From Ditylenchus dipsaci (taxonomy: Eukaryota > Nematoda > Chromadorea > Rhabditida > Anguinidae): a DNA stretch of 64,000 nucleotides. Position numbers and translations under genes: made by a program. The stretch lies in assembly GCA_004194705.1 (NCBI GenBank), contig SADC01000318.1, positions 248,001 to 312,000 of the forward strand. The letters run 5' to 3'. Below are positions 63,884 to 64,000 of this stretch, one piece after another (position 1 is the stretch's first letter; every line of letters begins with the position of its first letter). The notes below the pieces were generated by a model. The model ran no database searches and was not told the origin of the DNA. It saw only the letters and a program-made list of their open reading frames with translations.

Positions 63884-64000
63884 CATGCCCATTTAAAATG
63901 TGAACTCAAAATTAAGAAAAAGGCGAAAAAGGGCCTAAAAGGCGAAAAATTGCCTTTTAGGACAAAAAAAGGAAAACTTTTTGCCCTTTTTCATTCACAA
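63884..64000. other. Right edge of window, low-complexity
   Basis: AAAAGGCGAAAAA / TTTTTCGCCTTTT-type words repeat. No gene. Confidence 0.4.

Overview
The window is AT-rich eukaryotic DNA from an invertebrate animal. Genes are split by GT..AG introns with TTTTCAG- or TTTTTAG-like acceptors. Exons are small and far apart, and introns and spacers are packed with DNA-transposon debris. Nothing seen fixes the phylum. There are no rRNA genes, no CRISPR arrays and no bacterial operons.

Minus strand, about 1-18.5 kb: one large gene read right to left. It codes for a BAH-domain chromatin protein of the BAHD1 / winged eye / BAHCC1 / TNRC18 family. Seven coding exons can be joined with matching splice phases: 18455-18284, 15025-14338, 10129-9889, 8677-8322, 8267-7159, 4597-4420 and 2735-2600. 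The last exon, expected to carry the end of the BAH domain, is not in the window. The reading frame needs three single-base corrections, all of the kind expected if one base were missing.

About 35-39 kb: a probable two-exon minus-strand gene for an 80-residue secreted or single-pass membrane protein. Its roughly 3.2-kb intron is mostly one nested foldback element. Remaining coding pieces: a MULE-type SWIM zinc-finger remnant (34.2 kb), isolated exons at 47.1, 49.9, 52.9, 56.6 and 61.7 kb, a hAT transposase pseudogene (57.4-59.6 kb), and a four-exon minus-strand gene or pseudogene at 60.1-60.8 kb with two in-frame stops.

Most of the rest is non-autonomous DNA transposons, which I sorted by ends and target duplications. 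(1) Pogo/Tigger-like: ends CAGTYRASTCTCGATATA, TA duplication. (2) A family with TA duplications and ends CCGTATTCTCTCTAATA, whose next 10-15 bases differ from copy to copy. (3) T2/Kolobok-like: ends AGGRSCATG, TTAA duplication. (4) hAT-type: 8-bp duplications, interior made of tandem short motifs that are mostly palindromic or inverted. (5) Mariner/Tc1-type ends. (6) Unclassified long foldbacks, several holding tRNA-like pol III promoter sequences. Elements nest up to four deep (39.8-43.0 kb).

The best candidates for something undescribed are the CCGTAWW family with its variable, internally repeated tag, and the group of hAT-type elements that share ends and duplication length but each carry their own tandem motif. 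All coordinates come from reading by eye; element edges without a target duplication are approximate by a few to tens of bases.
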